From: Lonsdalea quercina subsp. quercina
GTDB taxonomy: Bacteria > Pseudomonadota > Gammaproteobacteria > Enterobacterales > Enterobacteriaceae
Assembly: GCF_000688655.1 (NCBI RefSeq)
Contig: NZ_JIBO01000001.1
Coordinates: forward strand, 85,406 to 94,969
Direction: 5' to 3'
Length of the DNA: 9,564 nt
Shown here: positions 1 through 6,946 of the stretch, piece after piece
Layout: the number at the start of each line of letters is the position of its first letter
How positions within the stretch are numbered: the first letter of the stretch is position 1
The notes under the pieces: generated by a model
What the model was told of the DNA's origin: nothing
What the model saw: the letters and a program-made list of their open reading frames with translations, nothing else
Databases searched by the model: none
Program-made: the position numbers and the translations under genes

Positions 1-2001
1 AACGGCAAGCCGGCAACAGGACAAGACATTACCTGGACCCTGCCTGGCGGCGTCACGATGAAGGAAAACGCTTCTTCATCAGACAGCAGTGGTAAGGCTA
101 CGGTGCACCTGTCGTCCACGACCGCTGGCAGCGCCTCCATCAGTGCCACGTCAGGCAGCCAGGCGGCAGAGGCGACGGTGCATTTCACCGGGAATAACGC
201 CACCGCGAAAATCGGTATCCTGAGTGTCACCTCGGACGGCAGCCCGGCAGATGGGAAAACGACGAACGTAGCTCAGGTCACGGTGACGGATGCAAACGAC
301 AATGCGCTTGCAGGTCAGACCATTTCATGGTCAGCAGATAAATCTACAGTTGTCTTTGGTCAGTCTGCGGTCACCGACAGCAGCGGGAAAACGACGGTGT
401 CTTATACCGATACCATTGCCGAGTCTCTGACTTTGACGGCGACCCTGTCTAATGGTGGCAGCGCTACGGCACCGAGCCTGTTTGTCTCCGACAAGGACAG
501 CGCCCGGTTGAAAGACCTGACTGTGACCACCGGGGCTAAGGCATCGGGTAGCGACACCAATACCGCCACGGTGACGGTCACGGATTCGAACGGCAACCCC
601 CTAACAAATATGCCCGTCATGTTCAGTGTCAGCGGTAGCGCGAGGTTGAGTAGCGCGGCGGTCAACACTGACAGTAATGGGCAGGCGCAGGTCACACTGA
701 CCGATACGGTGGTCGAAACGGTGCAGGTGACGGCAAAACTTTCTACCGGCAGCAGTCAGACGAAAGACAGCAGTTTTGTGGCCGATCTGGACAGCGCAGT
801 GCTGGCGGTGACCGCCACAACCGGGGCTTTGGCTAATGGCAGCGCAACCAATACGGCGACGGTGACGCTGAAGGACAGCAACGGCAATTCCCTTTCCGGT
901 CAAAGTGTCACGCTGAGTACAAACGGCGGCGCAGTCCTTTCTTCCTCTGCGGGGACGACGGACAGCAATGGCCAGGTCGTAGTCACGTTGACCGACGCTA
1001 CAGCGGAGACCGTCACTGTCACCGCCGCGCTCAGTAACGGGAAAACGGCCACGGCACAGACGACATTTATCATCTTTAGCGTCACCGCGCTGTCGGCCAG
1101 CGACACGAGTCTGAAAGCAGATGGTAGTGCTTCGTCTACCCTGACCGCCACGGTTACAGACAGCAACGGCGCAGTGATAGCGAATACGCCAGTGACGTTC
1201 AGCGTGACGGGTAGCGCAACACTTAGTGCCGAGGCAGTCATCACTAACAGCAGCGGGCAGGCACAGGTCACCCTGACCGATACGGTAGGTGAAGAGGTGA
1301 CGGTCACGGCTCAGGCGAGAGAGAACAGCCGTGATACAGGTAAAACGCAGAGCGTTACCTTTGTGGCCTCATCAATCACGGGCGTCTCGCCTTACGGTAC
1401 GACGTACGTCTTTACGACGGGGCAAGGCTTCCCACAAACGGGCTTTGCCAACGCGCAGATGTATTTCTATATTGATAACGCCAGGAATGACCAGATCAAT
1501 TATACCTGGAGCAGTGACCGGTCTTGGGTAACGGTGGACAATAATGGCGTTGCGACCATGAAAGCTTCTACGACATCTGCAGACAGTGGTGATGATTCGC
1601 CGGCGGAGTCGGAGCGTCAGGTGACCATCACCGCTACGCCTAAATCTGGGGGGACGCCGCTGACCTATACCTTCACTTTGCTGAAATGGTACAGAGTCTC
1701 TGACCGTGCTGCTGTGGAAAGGAATGGTTCTAACTATGCGAGTTCTGCCTGCAGGGCCTTCGGATCATCCCCTACTATAGAGTCTGAAGCAGACCTGACG
1801 GATGGTGCGGTATCAGTGGTGGGCAAGTTGTTTGGTGAATGGCGTGATAGTTCGTCACTGACACACTACCAGTTCTACTGGGACGCAGAGACAACCACGA
1901 CATGGCGTGCGAAGCAAGATATTGCCTTCATCTACTCCACGGGAGTTCCCGGGACGTCACCTCAACCGGGTGCAAGTTACGTCATGTGTAGGGTTAACTG
2001 A
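1..2001 (+). CDS. Invasin/intimin-like adhesin, C-terminal part (Big_1 repeats plus lectin-like tip)
   Basis: The reading frame is open from the first base, so the N-terminus lies outside the window; 666 residues are visible. They comprise a partial Big_1 (invasin domain 3) repeat (residues 1 to about 66), then four full repeats at roughly bases 199-492, 493-786, 787-1080 and 1081-1374. Each is 98 codons and carries motifs such as NTATVTVTDSNG and GQAQVTLTDTV. Residues 459-565 look like a membrane-proximal-to-tip Ig module (SDRSWVTVDNNGVAT). The last 100 residues resemble the intimin/invasin C-type-lectin-like domain, with Cys584 and Cys663 (79 apart) placed like the disulfide pair of Yersinia invasin. 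In this family an N-terminal inverse-autotransporter beta-barrel anchors the Ig rod in the outer membrane and the tip binds a host or bacterial partner; the barrel is not in view. Base composition is GC-richer than the genes to the right. Family is secure; the receptor is unknown. Confidence 0.93.
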   Translation, partial: NGKPATGQDITWTLPGGVTMKENASSSDSSGKATVHLSSTTAGSASISATSGSQAAEATVHFTGNNATAKIGILSVTSDGSPADGKTTNVAQVTVTDANDNALAGQTISWSADKSTVVFGQSAVTDSSGKTTVSYTDTIAESLTLTATLSNGGSATAPSLFVSDKDSARLKDLTVTTGAKASGSDTNTATVTVTDSNGNPLTNMPVMFSVSGSARLSSAAVNTDSNGQAQVTLTDTVVETVQVTAKLSTGSSQTKDSSFVADLDSAVLAVTATTGALANGSATNTATVTLKDSNGNSLSGQSVTLSTNGGAVLSSSAGTTDSNGQVVVTLTDATAETVTVTAALSNGKTATAQTTFIIFSVTALSASDTSLKADGSASSTLTATVTDSNGAVIANTPVTFSVTGSATLSAEAVITNSSGQAQVTLTDTVGEEVTVTAQARENSRDTGKTQSVTFVASSITGVSPYGTTYVFTTGQGFPQTGFANAQMYFYIDNARNDQINYTWSSDRSWVTVDNNGVATMKASTTSADSGDDSPAESERQVTITATPKSGGTPLTYTFTLLKWYRVSDRAAVERNGSNYASSACRAFGSSPTIESEADLTDGAVSVVGKLFGEWRDSSSLTHYQFYWDAETTTTWRAKQDIAFIYSTGVPGTSPQPGASYVMCRVN

Positions 2002-2016
2002 TCATCATGCTTATCA

Positions 2017-2042
2017 AGCCGTCAAGAGAAATCTTGGCGGCT
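2017..2042 (+). terminator. Hairpin after the adhesin gene, possible terminator
   Basis: An 11-bp stem (AGCCGTCAAGA paired with TCTTGGCGGCT, one G-T wobble) is closed by a GAAA tetraloop and lies 15 bases after the adhesin stop codon. No clean U-tract follows; the nearest T run is at about 2072. It may be an inefficient terminator or an mRNA 3'-end stabiliser. Confidence 0.4.
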
Positions 2043-2168
2043 GGCCGGTTGGCTTAATCAGTGCAATCCCTGTTTTTGTAACAAGGGAGCATCTTCCGAC
2101 TAAAGTTTGCCTACACTCGAGTACCTGCTTATGAACCAATAATATTAATCTCTTGAATAAGGTATCCC

Positions 2169-3083
2169 ATGAAAGAAGTCTATTTTGATGGAATGCATGG
2201 TATTGGGGACAATATCATGCAGCGCTGTTTCATAAAGCAATTGGCTCAAAGGAATCATGAGATTTGGTTAAAAACTCCTGTGCCGGAAATTTATCAGGGG
2301 ATCAGTAACCTGCATTTTGTTAAGGCAGACACCCCCCTACGTACGCAAAAAAAAAATGAGAATAAGACGAAGGTTCGCTTTGAACCTGTCCCGCCCGGGA
2401 TAGATTGTCAGCGTATTTTTTATGGTGATGTCGACATGCAACAGGGCACCATTTTCACTACGATGGAGCGCCAGTTTGGTATACCCCCGGCAGATCTTGA
2501 TTTACCTCACTATGCGTTGCCTGATATTGGGATCCCCACAAATAAACCGCTCGCGGTTATCCGTCCAACGACCGTACGCACAGAATGGTTTAACGCCAGT
2601 CGTGGCCCTCTTAATGAATACGTCGACAGCGTCGCCAGAATTCTGGCTGACAAAGGCTGGCATGTCGTCAGTATTGCTGATAATGAACCGGGTCTAGAGT
2701 GGATCCCTGACGTTGAACCCTTCGCCCATCAAAAATTACATCATGGTGAGCTAACAATCACCCAGATGCTAGCGCTTGTCGAGCAGGCAGATATGGTGGT
2801 GTGTGGCGTTGGGGTGGTGATGCTGGCCGCTCTGGCTTATAGACGTCCAATGATTGGTCTGCAGGGAGGTTGCGGAGGAAGTAACCATCATTCAAAAGTG
2901 ACTGACCGCAGTTGCATGGATTTATCCCAGGCCATTTTCATCTACCCGGATAACTACTGCCGTTGCCAACTGATGAAGCACAAATGTAATAAGTTCATCA
3001 GTAACTTACCATCTAAGGTAACGCCGTTTATTGAACGTATGACGGCGGCATACCAAAGGGAGCGTTCGTGTGAAATGATTTAA
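2169..3083 (+). CDS. Glycosyltransferase family 9-like (heptosyltransferase-like) protein
   Basis: The 304-residue protein has the plan of a GT-B sugar-nucleotide transferase of the GT9 type. An N-terminal glycine-rich loop reads DGMHGIGDNIMQR (residues 7-19), like the G-x-GD loop of ADP-heptose:LPS heptosyltransferases. The second half begins with the strand LAVIRPTTVRTEW (128-140), followed by a helix and strand at 150-170 and by MLALVEQADMVVCGVGVVMLAALAYRRPMIGLQGG (split at 200-215 and 216-234), the usual acceptor/donor-binding region. A Cys/His-rich C-terminal stretch (C235, C249, C264, C266, C273) is unusual and could bind metal. The start follows AAGG with 6-base spacing. No signal peptide or membrane segment is seen, so it is probably cytoplasmic. 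Likely substrates are surface glycans or a glycoprotein; related proteins also occur in phages. It lies 167 bases after the adhesin, which suggests but does not prove a link. A run of ten A residues lies at codons 60-63. Confidence 0.75.
   Translation: MKEVYFDGMHGIGDNIMQRCFIKQLAQRNHEIWLKTPVPEIYQGISNLHFVKADTPLRTQKKNENKTKVRFEPVPPGIDCQRIFYGDVDMQQGTIFTTMERQFGIPPADLDLPHYALPDIGIPTNKPLAVIRPTTVRTEWFNASRGPLNEYVDSVARILADKGWHVVSIADNEPGLEWIPDVEPFAHQKLHHGELTITQMLALVEQADMVVCGVGVVMLAALAYRRPMIGLQGGCGGSNHHSKVTDRSCMDLSQAIFIYPDNYCRCQLMKHKCNKFISNLPSKVTPFIERMTAAYQRERSCEMI
2347..2356 (+). repeat. A10 homopolymer inside the glycosyltransferase gene
   Basis: Ten consecutive A residues span codons 60-63 (Gln-Lys-Lys-Asn). 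Gain of one A would put TGA immediately after the tract. Loss of one A would lead to TAG at 2401-2403, fifteen codons later. Both would truncate the protein before its second domain. Such tracts are prone to replication or transcriptional slippage. Confidence 0.9.
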
Positions 3084-3084
3084 T

Positions 3085-3471
3085 GATGAACTGAATTCCG
3101 ATTGGGTCTGCTCCCTGGACTGAGTATAGGTGGATGGCGTCTCTCGGTGTTATCAGGAAATCATAGTGGAGGTAGGCGTTGGCATAGGCAAGTTTGTGGC
3201 GTCCCGACCTGAAACGCTCGGTCATGACGTAAATCCGTTTGCCGGCTGTTTATCCGATGGCTCTGGACTAAACTGGACACAGGCTGCCTTCTAGCGCTTC
3301 CTCTCTGGAATCCGTTCAAACAAATCGACCACTCAGATATTGCCGTGCAGCACCCTGATCAATGGGTGTTTGATTCAGAACCGGTATTTGAGAGTCCCAA
3401 ATCGAGGCTTTATTCACGGCATGACCGACGGGATAAACACTCCTGGTACCGAGCGCACTAATCTGGTTCAT
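3085..3471 (-). pseudogene. Decayed minus-strand gene of unknown function
   Basis: Read from right to left, three consecutive stretches look protein-like but lie in different frames. The first starts with ATG at 3471 and runs 51 codons to a TGA at 3316 (MNQISALGTRSVYPVGHAV at its start). Just before that stop, a second frame gives VDLFERIPERKR and then meets a stop. A third gives AGKRIYVMTERFRSGRHKLAY and continues through YLHYDFLITP to QGADPIGIQF near 3100. Good amino-acid composition over about 380 bases on one strand, broken by at least two frame changes and a stop, is what a frameshifted remnant looks like. I do not recognise the family. The third frame stays open into the 3' end of the glycosyltransferase gene as far as 3028, but that overlap is probably incidental. 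No clear ribosome binding site precedes the ATG. Confidence 0.4.
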
Positions 3472-3600
3472 TGGTTTTAGATTAGGGTTCGACTGTGCCG
3501 AATATTATCATTAAGAGCGAATCTGGTCGGGAGGGGATAAGCAGCTATGCTTTCAGCCGTCGTTCTATTTAGCCGGGAAACTTAACGTGGAGCGAAACGT
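3472..3600 (+). other. Short spacer upstream of the GPSL protein
   Basis: This stretch holds no gene I can support. Its last bases carry the ribosome binding site GGAG (3589-3592), 8 bases before the ATG at 3601. I see no convincing sigma-70 promoter. Confidence 0.4.
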
Positions 3601-4158
3601 ATGACAGCCAATGCCATTGCGGTGTGTGCGTCAGGGCCATCGTTGTGCAAGGCCGATGTTCAGCGCCTGTGCGACCATGAAATACCTGTCATAACGATAA
3701 ATTCCAGCTGGGCAATCTATCCGGAATGTCAATATATTTTTGCAGGTGATGAGGCGTGGTGGAATGATAATTATGATCTTATTACTTCCCCCGCTCAAAA
3801 ATGGACGTGTAGTGAATCCGCAGCACAGAAATATAAAATACATTATTTCGATAAAGAAACGGAAGAAGCATTAAACACGGGAATAGTGGCGATTCTTTTC
3901 GCCATAAGTTTAGGGGTTGAGAACATTATTCTTCTGGGTTACGACTGCTCTTTAGAAAAAGGTGTTCACTGGCATGGAAAACATCCTCGACTAAACAATC
4001 CTACCAGCTACAGTGTTCGCCGCTGGAAAACTGAATTTGAATCGTATTCAATAGATATACGACGGAGGGTTAATATTGTGAACTGCAGTCATGAATCACG
4101 CTTGTCCTGTTTTCCTAAAGCCAGTTTAGAAGAGACACTGAGAAGAGTAAAACGATGA
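3601..4158 (+). CDS. Small Rossmann-like protein with GPSL motif (DUF115/Maf-like or phage 'norphogenetic'-type)
   Basis: The 185-residue protein opens with a strand-loop motif AIAVCASGPSL (residues 5-15). This is typical of DUF115/6-hydroxymethylpterin-pyrophosphokinase-like proteins, of Maf-type glycosylation factors, and of small phage proteins often mislabelled 'norphogenetic'. After a second strand (IPVITINSSW, 28-37) and a D-x-W segment (50-53) comes NTGIVAILFAISLGVENIILLGYDCS (split at residues 92-106 and 107-117). That helix-strand ending in G-x-D is shared with DUF115 and GT42-like folds. HWHGKHP (123-129) may contribute active-site histidines. At 185 residues it is close to the short phage-type members and lacks the extra domains of Maf proteins. 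The start is supported by GGAG with 8-base spacing. It lies on the same strand as the glycosyltransferase but 517 bases away across a decayed gene, so joint transcription is doubtful. Function is not established; a role in sugar transfer or modification is inferred from fold resemblance. Confidence 0.6.
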   Translation: MTANAIAVCASGPSLCKADVQRLCDHEIPVITINSSWAIYPECQYIFAGDEAWWNDNYDLITSPAQKWTCSESAAQKYKIHYFDKETEEALNTGIVAILFAISLGVENIILLGYDCSLEKGVHWHGKHPRLNNPTSYSVRRWKTEFESYSIDIRRRVNIVNCSHESRLSCFPKASLEETLRRVKR

Positions 4159-4323
4159 TGCGTATATATCTCGTTGATGTATCGCACATGGTTTTAGGTT
4201 AGATTATTACCACGATAATTGTCACGATATAACTCATTAAAAAAAAGATCATTGCTCATAAAAAATAATATCCTACATTAAGTTATTCTTTAAATATAAG
4301 CTTAAATATTTAACGAGGCCTAA

Positions 4324-4341
4324 ATATGTCACTGGACATAT
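4324..4341. promoter_or_regulatory. 18-bp palindrome upstream of the Ig-like genes, possible operator
   Basis: A perfect 7-bp inverted repeat, ATATGTC and GACATAT, is separated by ACTG and ends 59 bases before the ATG at 4401. It lies in an AT-rich spacer (4159-4400) that would hold the promoter of the Ig-like genes. The symmetry fits a dimeric repressor or activator site, but a short RNA hairpin is also possible. No clear -35/-10 pair could be assigned; TTGCTC (4252-4257) with TACATT (4274-4279) is the best weak candidate. Confidence 0.3.
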
Positions 4342-4379
4342 CAAATAGGCAGAACATATTTCAGAAAGTAAATCATTAA
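4326..4379 (+). CDS. Possible 17-residue leader ORF
   Basis: A short frame encodes MSLDISNRQNIFQKVNH and ends at TAA 4377-4379, 21 bases before the Ig-like gene. It has GAGG with 7-base spacing (4315-4318), as good a ribosome binding site as that of its large neighbour, and its start lies inside the palindrome. It could be a leader peptide, the stump of a lost gene, or chance. There is no homology I recognise. Confidence 0.2.
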   Translation: MSLDISNRQNIFQKVNH

Positions 4380-4400
4380 TCAGAAAAGAGAGGTTATGCT

Positions 4401-5465
4401 ATGGCTAATTCAATTCTACTAACTTCAGATGTTCCTGTTGTTGCTCCTGGTACGACACTGAACCTCACTGCGAAAGTATTTAACAGTGAAACTGGCGTAG
4501 GCGCGCAGGGTATGACGGTCAAATGGACTATTATAGGTCCGGAACATACCACTGCGACGCTCGGGAGCGCCACTAGCCTCACTTCAGCAACGGGATTTGC
4601 TTCAAATACGCTCGATTGCGAAATAAAAGGGGGCGTTATTGTCCAAGCTTCCGTGGATGACGCTGACAAAGATACAAAAAGCCTGCAAGTCGGCTTTTAT
4701 TCCGATGATTTATCGGCTCCTATCGTTCCGCAGGCTAAAAATGGGATACTGACCGAAAAAGAGGTTAACGGCACAGTACAGGCAATGGTTTTGCGTCATA
4801 CCGATGACCCTGTTGCGGGGGACCTGTATAACTTCTATTGGGGAAAGAATGCAATTTCCCGCTTCGATGATGGTACCAGCGACACTTTCCCTTGGATCAT
4901 CAACATCAAAAACGACTTTTCGGCAACGGAAGTACTATCCGATGGAGATTACACGGTTTACTACACCATAACCGACTTGGCGCAGAACATTACCTATTCA
5001 CAGCCTCTGGCGATTACCGTCACCGGCGGGACCTATATCAATCCGCTATATGATGCTCCAGAGTTCTCCGACATCTCTAATAACACCATCAACTATGACG
5101 ATGTAGATCCAGAAACTGGCGTCACTGCGTACGTAATCCTTCCCCAGAGTTCGGACGATGCCGTCATTTATGCGAACAATATCATTACCCTCTACATGAG
5201 AGTGTTCGACAAAAACTATAAAACAGAAATTATCCCATCTAAAGCCATCTCGACCCATACCGTCACTGACGATGAAATCAGTGATAAAAAGATTCCTTTA
5301 GAAATACCGAAAGATGCAATTATGGACAGCAAAGATACCTTTGATGACGTCCGTGGACAGTTCTGGTACACCGTGACAGGAACGGGTTCTGTTGCCGTAG
5401 CGGGATCATCTTTCACGAAAACAGTGATTATTGATACGGTTCCGCCACATCTGCCTAAGGCTTAA
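4401..5465 (+). CDS. Ig-like-domain protein 1 (Big_1-like N-terminus), no signal peptide
   Basis: The 354-residue protein appears to be all-beta. Residues 1-98 resemble a Big_1/invasin-type Ig domain (VAPGTTLNLTAKVFNSETG, WTIIGP, SATGFASNTLDC). Residues 105-208 form a second module with GDLYNFYWG and a closing DGDYTVYYTITDLAQN strand pair. Residues 213-350 form a third with YDAPEFSDISNNTINYDD and IITLYMRVFDKN. The second and third modules recur in the next protein, so the two genes are paralogous over that part. The start follows AGAGAGG with 7-base spacing. No signal peptide, membrane helix, beta-barrel or sorting motif is visible, which is odd for an Ig-like adhesin. Export by a dedicated system, attachment to a partner, or a phage-particle role are all open. 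Only one Cys (residue 73) is present. Role unknown; the Ig-like fold is an inference from motifs and strand pattern. Confidence 0.75.
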   Translation: MANSILLTSDVPVVAPGTTLNLTAKVFNSETGVGAQGMTVKWTIIGPEHTTATLGSATSLTSATGFASNTLDCEIKGGVIVQASVDDADKDTKSLQVGFYSDDLSAPIVPQAKNGILTEKEVNGTVQAMVLRHTDDPVAGDLYNFYWGKNAISRFDDGTSDTFPWIINIKNDFSATEVLSDGDYTVYYTITDLAQNITYSQPLAITVTGGTYINPLYDAPEFSDISNNTINYDDVDPETGVTAYVILPQSSDDAVIYANNIITLYMRVFDKNYKTEIIPSKAISTHTVTDDEISDKKIPLEIPKDAIMDSKDTFDDVRGQFWYTVTGTGSVAVAGSSFTKTVIIDTVPPHLPKA

Positions 5466-5473
5466 ACCCGGTT

Positions 5474-5500
5474 CCAGGGGTGGGGCAGTCCCATCTCTGG
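5474..5500 (+). terminator. Hairpin between the two Ig-like genes
   Basis: An 11-bp stem (CCAGGGGTGGG with CCCATCTCTGG, two G-T wobbles) and a 5-base loop lie 8 bases after the stop codon of the first Ig-like gene. ATTTTACC follows. The hairpin could be a partial terminator or processing site lowering expression of the second gene relative to the first. It ends 18 bases before the ribosome binding site of the next gene. Confidence 0.4.
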
Positions 5501-5530
5501 ATTTTACCGACCTCATTGAAGGAGTTTTAT

Positions 5531-6859
5531 ATGGTAAATGCAGTAACTGCCCTCCCGGCGCCGAATTTACCGCAGATGACATCAGACAATTCCATAAGCC
5601 TTAATGACCTGAATGTTGCGGGCGGCGTATTTGTTCGTATCCAGCAGTATGATGATGCCGCACGCGGTGATTACATTACGGTATTATGGGATAACCTGCC
5701 TGTAAAAGAAGTTATCGTAGATGATTTGGCCTCCGATTTCCCTATTGTTGTGGTCATAACGACAGGTCTGGATGTCGGAGTGCATTCTATTAGCTATACC
5801 TCCCGCGATGTGGCAGGTAATACAGGAACGTCTTACAAGGTAACTGTTGAAATTATTGACGGAAAGCCAGAGATAAAATATCCAGCGCCTGTTTTCAGTG
5901 ATGCCGTGAACAGTGTGATTTACCAGAGCAGTATTACAGCCAATGCTGGCACCTATGTTTATGTTGGCCCATACACTGACATTAAGGTAAATGATACAGT
6001 GACGCTCTATTGGATGGGCAAGAGCGCGTCAGGGGATATTACAAATGGTGGTGTAGAATCACAAATAATATTGGCTTCGAATATCACTGCGGGAATGACT
6101 TTCTTTATTCCTGAAAGTAAACTCGAAGTTCTCAAGGATAAAGGTATTTTATTGGCCAGCTATCAGGTCAGACGTAATGGTGTCATATTGGGAGTATCAG
6201 AATTTAGTGAAGCTATACTTGATTTAAGCGGCAGCGTCGATGAACTCAGTATGATCATCTCCACGGGAGCCGTGAATACAGATTATAATGCTGTTCATCT
6301 TTATCCATATAACCAGGGCGTCGTAAAAGGCCAGGCCGGGTCAACAGTTGTTTTATCGGCAGTAGGTAATGCTGTTTTCAATGAGTCGGGTTCTAGCACG
6401 TATCAGCCCATTCTCAATCAAAATGGTGAAAGCAGCTTTAAGCTTCGTTCATCAGTGCAAAATAATGTAGAAGTTACAGCAGAAGCCTTAAATAACCCTG
6501 GTGTCAGCGTTCGTCAAGTGGTTCGTTTTGGGTCTTACACTCAGGGAAATGGTAATATTCAATACCTAAACTATTCTACGGGAGCGCCTGCCAACGGAAT
6601 CACGCCTTGTTCCATATATCTTAAAACTGCGCAGTCGTCTGGTCTTCGCGCCGAAATAACTCAGGTTAGGGTATCTGTCACTGGTTCTGCCACAATTGAT
6701 GGTTATTTTACTAATACAGCCGATATTCTGCTCAATTCTGACAAGTCTTGTGAGATCGATATTATAAACAGCATCGCAGAAAACGTTGATGTCGTACTGT
6801 CGCTGCCAGAATCATCAGGTTCCATCAATCGACTCACGGTAGCATTCAAATCCTTCTAA
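5531..6859 (+). CDS. Ig-like-domain protein 2, paralogous modules, no signal peptide
   Basis: I place the start at 5531 rather than at the in-frame ATG 5480. The former has AAGGAG (5519-5524) with 6-base spacing, while the latter lies inside a hairpin and has no ribosome binding site. The 442-residue protein has four beta-rich parts. Residues 1-110 match the second module of the upstream protein (GDYITVLWD, VGVHSISYTSRDVAGNTG). Residues 115-232 match its third (YPAPVFSDAVNSVIYQS, VNDTVTLYWMGK). Residues 235-335 and 340-442 resemble Big_1-type repeats (QNGESSFKLRSSVQNNVEVTAEA; STGAPANGITPCSIYL, VSVTGSATIDG). The Big_1-like end is thus C-terminal here but N-terminal in protein 1. No signal peptide, barrel or membrane helix is seen. 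It is probably co-expressed with the upstream gene (65-base gap, same strand). Function unknown; adhesion or binding to a partner is inferred from the fold only. Confidence 0.75.
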   Translation: MVNAVTALPAPNLPQMTSDNSISLNDLNVAGGVFVRIQQYDDAARGDYITVLWDNLPVKEVIVDDLASDFPIVVVITTGLDVGVHSISYTSRDVAGNTGTSYKVTVEIIDGKPEIKYPAPVFSDAVNSVIYQSSITANAGTYVYVGPYTDIKVNDTVTLYWMGKSASGDITNGGVESQIILASNITAGMTFFIPESKLEVLKDKGILLASYQVRRNGVILGVSEFSEAILDLSGSVDELSMIISTGAVNTDYNAVHLYPYNQGVVKGQAGSTVVLSAVGNAVFNESGSSTYQPILNQNGESSFKLRSSVQNNVEVTAEALNNPGVSVRQVVRFGSYTQGNGNIQYLNYSTGAPANGITPCSIYLKTAQSSGLRAEITQVRVSVTGSATIDGYFTNTADILLNSDKSCEIDIINSIAENVDVVLSLPESSGSINRLTVAFKSF

Positions 6860-6923
6860 ATAATAAGAGTATTCTCTACCTTATTGTCAGGTAGCAAGTA
6901 GTCTGCATATTGAATCTATCCGG

Positions 6924-6946
6924 GCCTCCAGACCAGATCTGGAGGC
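6924..6946. terminator. Perfect 9-bp hairpin after the second Ig-like gene
   Basis: GCCTCCAGA pairs perfectly with TCTGGAGGC around a 5-base loop, 64 bases past the stop codon. TCTCATT follows instead of a solid U-tract, so it is a moderate terminator candidate for the upstream genes. Confidence 0.5.

Noticed and set aside
402..1307. Minus-strand open frames of about 100-135 codons inside the adhesin gene
   Set aside because: They are antisense shadows of the repetitive, Thr/Val/Ser-rich adhesin coding sequence; their composition simply mirrors the repeats and they lack ribosome binding sites.
5480..5530. In-frame upstream ATG extending the second Ig-like protein by 17 residues
   Set aside because: It lies inside a stable hairpin and has no ribosome binding site, whereas the ATG at 5531 has a consensus one.
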